This document shows positions 6,001-7,604 of a stretch of 7,604 nucleotides of DNA, piece by piece; position 1 is the first letter of the stretch, and each line of letters begins with the position of its first letter. The notes beneath the pieces are model-generated. The model saw only the letters and a program-made list of their open reading frames with translations. It made no database searches and was not told the origin of the DNA. The position numbers and the translations under genes are program-made. The stretch covers positions 1,609-9,212 of the forward strand of contig PCUH01000322.1 of the NCBI GenBank assembly GCA_002770955.1. Reading direction: 5' to 3'. The DNA is from Flavobacteriales bacterium CG18_big_fil_WC_8_21_14_2_50_32_9 (GTDB lineage: Bacteria; Bacteroidota; Bacteroidia; Flavobacteriales_E; Vicingaceae).

Positions 6001-6028
6001 AACTTTCAACTTTATAACTTTATGAACT
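6001..6028 (+). repeat. Degenerate heptad-like tract (AACTTTC, AACTTTAT, AACTTTATG, AACTC) over the rfbB start
   Basis: AACT recurs at 6001, 6008, 6016 and 6025, a spacing of 7, 8 and 9 bases. The tract runs into the rfbB start codon at 6022 and its first codons (ATGAACTCAAAAAC). That stretch closely resembles the uxs start, ATGAACCTCAAAAC, where heptads also overlap the first codons. Confidence 0.55.
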
Positions 6029-7143
6029 CAAAAACAATTTTAATAACTGGCGGAGCAGGATTTATCGGCTCCCATTTAGTGAGATTAATGGTAAATAAAT
6101 ATCCTAACTACAATATAATTAATTTGGATAAATTGACTTATGCTGGTAACCTTGCAAACCTTACCGATATTGAAAATGCTCCGAATTATGAATTTGTGAA
6201 AGGAGACATTGTTGATGCTGAATTTATTCATGATTTGTTTGATAAATACCAGTTCGATTCAGTCATTCATTTGGCAGCAGAATCGCATGTGGATAGGTCA
6301 ATTGCTAACCCGATGGAATTTATTATGACCAACATTGTTGGAACAGCAAACTTATTGAATGCAGCCCGTAGTATTTGGAAAACCTTAAATCCTCCCCTAA
6401 CCCCTCCAAAGGAGGGGGAACTCCCTCCCTTTGGGAGGGTTGGGGTGGGACAAACCTCAAACCTTTTTTACCACGTTTCAACAGATGAAGTTTATGGCTC
6501 ATTAGGAAATAAAGGAATGTTTGAAGAAACAACTCCTTATGACCCACGAAGTCCTTACTCTGCATCAAAAGCCAGCTCCGACCATTTAGTTCGAGCGTAT
6601 TATCACACATTTGGTTTGCCTGTTGTAATTTCAAATTGTTCCAATAATTATGGATCACATCAGTTTCCTGAAAAATTGATTCCATTATTTATACACAACA
6701 TAAAAAACAACAAATCGTTGCCAGTTTATGGAAAAGGCGAAAACATTAGAGATTGGTTGTGGGTAGAAGACCATGCTAGAGCCATCGATGTTATTTTTCA
6801 TCAAGCAAAAGTGGGCGAGACCTACAACATTGGTGGACATAACGAATGGAAAAACATCGATTTGATAAAAGTGATTTGTAAAGTAATGGATAAGCAATTG
6901 GGAAGACCTGAAGGAGAGTCAGAGAAACTAATTACTTATGTTACAGACAGAGCTGGACATGACTTGAGATATGCTATTGATTCCACAAAATTAAAAAACG
7001 AATTAGGTTGGACTCCATCTTTACAATTTGAAGAAGGAATTGAAAAAACGATAGCTTGGTACTTGAACAATGAAGAATGGCTAAACAATGTAACATCTGG
7101 AGCTTATCAAAACTATTACGAAAAACAGTATGCAAGTAGATAA
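6022..7143 (+). CDS. rfbB: dTDP-glucose 4,6-dehydratase with an in-frame repeat-derived insertion
   Basis: This 373-residue extended SDR enzyme converts dTDP-glucose to dTDP-4-keto-6-deoxyglucose, the second step towards dTDP-rhamnose and other 6-deoxysugars. GGAGFIG (10-16) binds NAD. LAAESHVDRSI (84-94), STDEVYG (153-159, with Asp155 and Glu156), YSASK (179-183, Tyr179 and Lys183), NCSNNYG (205-211) and RDWLWVEDHARA (243-254) are diagnostic. ATG 6022 is chosen because family members begin just before the ILITGGAGFIG strand; in-frame GTG 5914 and ATG 5983 would translate upstream repeat DNA. Residues 124 to about 147 (PPLTPPKEGELPPFGRVGVG...) are absent from relatives as I recall them and come from a GC-rich palindromic element placed between WKTLN and LFYHVSTDE. 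All catalytic motifs remain in frame, so the enzyme may be active. No rfbA, rfbC or rfbD is in the window. Confidence 0.93.
   Translation: MNSKTILITGGAGFIGSHLVRLMVNKYPNYNIINLDKLTYAGNLANLTDIENAPNYEFVKGDIVDAEFIHDLFDKYQFDSVIHLAAESHVDRSIANPMEFIMTNIVGTANLLNAARSIWKTLNPPLTPPKEGELPPFGRVGVGQTSNLFYHVSTDEVYGSLGNKGMFEETTPYDPRSPYSASKASSDHLVRAYYHTFGLPVVISNCSNNYGSHQFPEKLIPLFIHNIKNNKSLPVYGKGENIRDWLWVEDHARAIDVIFHQAKVGETYNIGGHNEWKNIDLIKVICKVMDKQLGRPEGESEKLITYVTDRAGHDLRYAIDSTKLKNELGWTPSLQFEEGIEKTIAWYLNNEEWLNNVTSGAYQNYYEKQYASR
6380..6464. repeat. GC-rich three-way-junction element flanked by heptads, inside rfbB
   Basis: The core at 6391-6449 can fold as a Y. The outer stem 6391-6400/6440-6449 has nine of ten positions paired, two of them wobble. 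Hairpin one is CCCCTCC-AAA-GGAGGGG (6401-6417) and hairpin two is CCCTCCC-TTT-GGGAGGG (6423-6439), each with a perfect 7-bp stem and 3-nt loop, joined by 5 nt. Heptads flank it: AAACCTT, AAATCCT at 6380-6393 and CAAACCT twice at 6451-6464. Its GC content contrasts sharply with the AT-rich gene. It contains no stop in the rfbB frame. Related CCCCTAACCCCTCCAAAGGAGGGG sequences are, from memory, widespread repeats in Bacteroidota genomes. Confidence 0.85.
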
Positions 7144-7144
7144 A

Positions 7145-7172
7145 AAATCGTAAATCCAAAATCGTAAATCCA
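7145..7172 (+). repeat. Tandem heptads AAATCGT, AAATCCA, AAATCGT, AAATCCA before the epimerase gene
   Basis: Four 7-base units alternate between two forms, which is also an exact duplication of a 14-mer (7147-7160 and 7161-7174). A fifth partial unit, AAATG, supplies the ATG of the next gene at 7175. The tract fills almost the whole 31-bp gap after the rfbB stop and leaves no Shine-Dalgarno. Confidence 0.85.
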
Positions 7173-7174
7173 AA

Positions 7175-7604
7175 ATGTACAACAAACCTTTCCATACCAT
7201 CGATATTTCAAAACTAACATTTTTAGTTACGGGTGGAGCAGGCTTTATTGGTTCTAACCTAGTGGAGTATTTAATAAAATACCATGCAGGAAAAGTAGTT
7301 GTGTTAGACAATTTATCGAATGGCTATTTAAAAAACATAGAAAAGTTTATTGGTTTACCCAATTTTGAATTTATTGAAGGTGATATTACCGATTTTAAAA
7401 CTTGTCAGCAAGTAGTAAAAAATGTAGATTATATCTCTCACCAAGCTGCTTTAGGTTCTGTACCAAGAAGCATAGAAAACCCATTAGCAACGCACGAAGC
7501 TAATGCAACAGGATTTTTAAATATACTAACCGCAGCAAAAAATAGCAACGTAAAACGAATTGTTTTTGCAAGTTCATCATCCGTTTATGGCGATAGTAAA
7601 GAGT
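7175..7604 (+). CDS. WbpP/TviC-type UDP-N-acetylhexosamine 4-epimerase, N-terminal 143 residues, cut by window edge
   Basis: An open frame runs from ATG 7175 to the end of the window with no stop: 143 codons plus one base. The Rossmann strand FLVTGGAGFIGSNL (16-29) marks an extended SDR protein, and VLDNLSNG follows strand 2. The block HQAALGSVPRSIENP is very close to the HQAALGSVPRSI motif I recall from WbpP and TviC, and ASSSSVYGD is the usual Ser/Thr active-site strand. The Tyr-x-x-x-Lys pair lies beyond the edge. These enzymes interconvert UDP-GlcNAc and UDP-GalNAc (WbpP) or the matching uronates (TviC). With the TviB/WbpO-type dehydrogenase two genes upstream, a UDP-GalNAcA supply is likely. 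The start is set by the ATG next to the heptad tract, about 15 residues before the Rossmann strand. Substrate choice cannot be decided from this fragment. Confidence 0.85.
   Translation, partial: MYNKPFHTIDISKLTFLVTGGAGFIGSNLVEYLIKYHAGKVVVLDNLSNGYLKNIEKFIGLPNFEFIEGDITDFKTCQQVVKNVDYISHQAALGSVPRSIENPLATHEANATGFLNILTAAKNSNVKRIVFASSSSVYGDSKE

Noticed and set aside
6391..6450. Frameshift or pseudogene call for rfbB
   Set aside because: The frame is unbroken through the insertion and all catalytic motifs on both sides are intact, so the gene is kept as a CDS.
6323..6685. Long minus-strand open frame opposite rfbB (120 codons)
   Set aside because: It lies wholly antisense to conserved rfbB motifs, has no recognisable domain, and is lengthened by the GC-rich repeat; it is a shadow frame.
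7145..7172. Remnant of a CRISPR array
   Set aside because: The units are 7 bases with no spacers; this is a simple tandem repeat.

Overview
The window reads as chromosomal DNA from a member of the Bacteroidota, most likely a flavobacterium-like lineage. The evidence is AT-rich coding sequence, almost no Shine-Dalgarno motifs before clear start codons, a TAnnTTTG-type -7 box before the toxin-antitoxin pair, and short GC-rich palindromes of a kind that recurs in genomes of this phylum. All recognised genes are on the + strand. No RNA gene, insertion sequence, CRISPR array or origin was seen, and no gene-free stretch exceeds about 140 bp.

Positions 1-1152 look like ordinary core genome: the last 100 residues of a thiolase, a strong intrinsic terminator (316-351), and an NlpC/P60-type peptidase. 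From about 1254 to the right edge the window lies in a surface-polysaccharide (O-antigen, capsule or exopolysaccharide) locus made almost entirely of nucleotide-sugar enzymes. In order these are: UDP-glucuronate decarboxylase (UDP-xylose); a WbpD/WlbB-like acetyltransferase and a WbpB/WlbA-like 3-dehydrogenase (UDP-2,3-diamino-sugar uronate route); a small RelB/ParE-type toxin-antitoxin pair; a TviB/WbpO-type UDP-HexNAc 6-dehydrogenase; dTDP-glucose 4,6-dehydratase RfbB; and the start of a WbpP/TviC-type UDP-HexNAc 4-epimerase cut by the window edge. The 6-dehydrogenase can supply UDP-GlcNAcA to the WbpB/WbpD branch, or with the epimerase make UDP-GalNAcA. The aminotransferase between WbpB and WbpD is not in the window, nor are glycosyltransferases or the other dTDP-rhamnose genes, so the locus should continue downstream.

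The most unusual feature is the small repeats. Tracts with a period of about seven bases (CTCAAAA, GAAGTYG, CTCAAAC, AACTTTC, AAATCSW) lie at or just before five gene starts. A 59-bp GC-rich element that can fold into a three-way junction sits in frame inside rfbB, adds a Pro/Gly-rich segment of about 20 residues, and has heptads on both sides. Other palindromes lie at 1215-1232 and 2862-2883, and an element with imperfect inverted ends lies at 5920-5973. This suggests a locus heavily colonised by non-autonomous repeats. Identifications rest on reading motifs from the sequence and on recalled family knowledge; no search was run.
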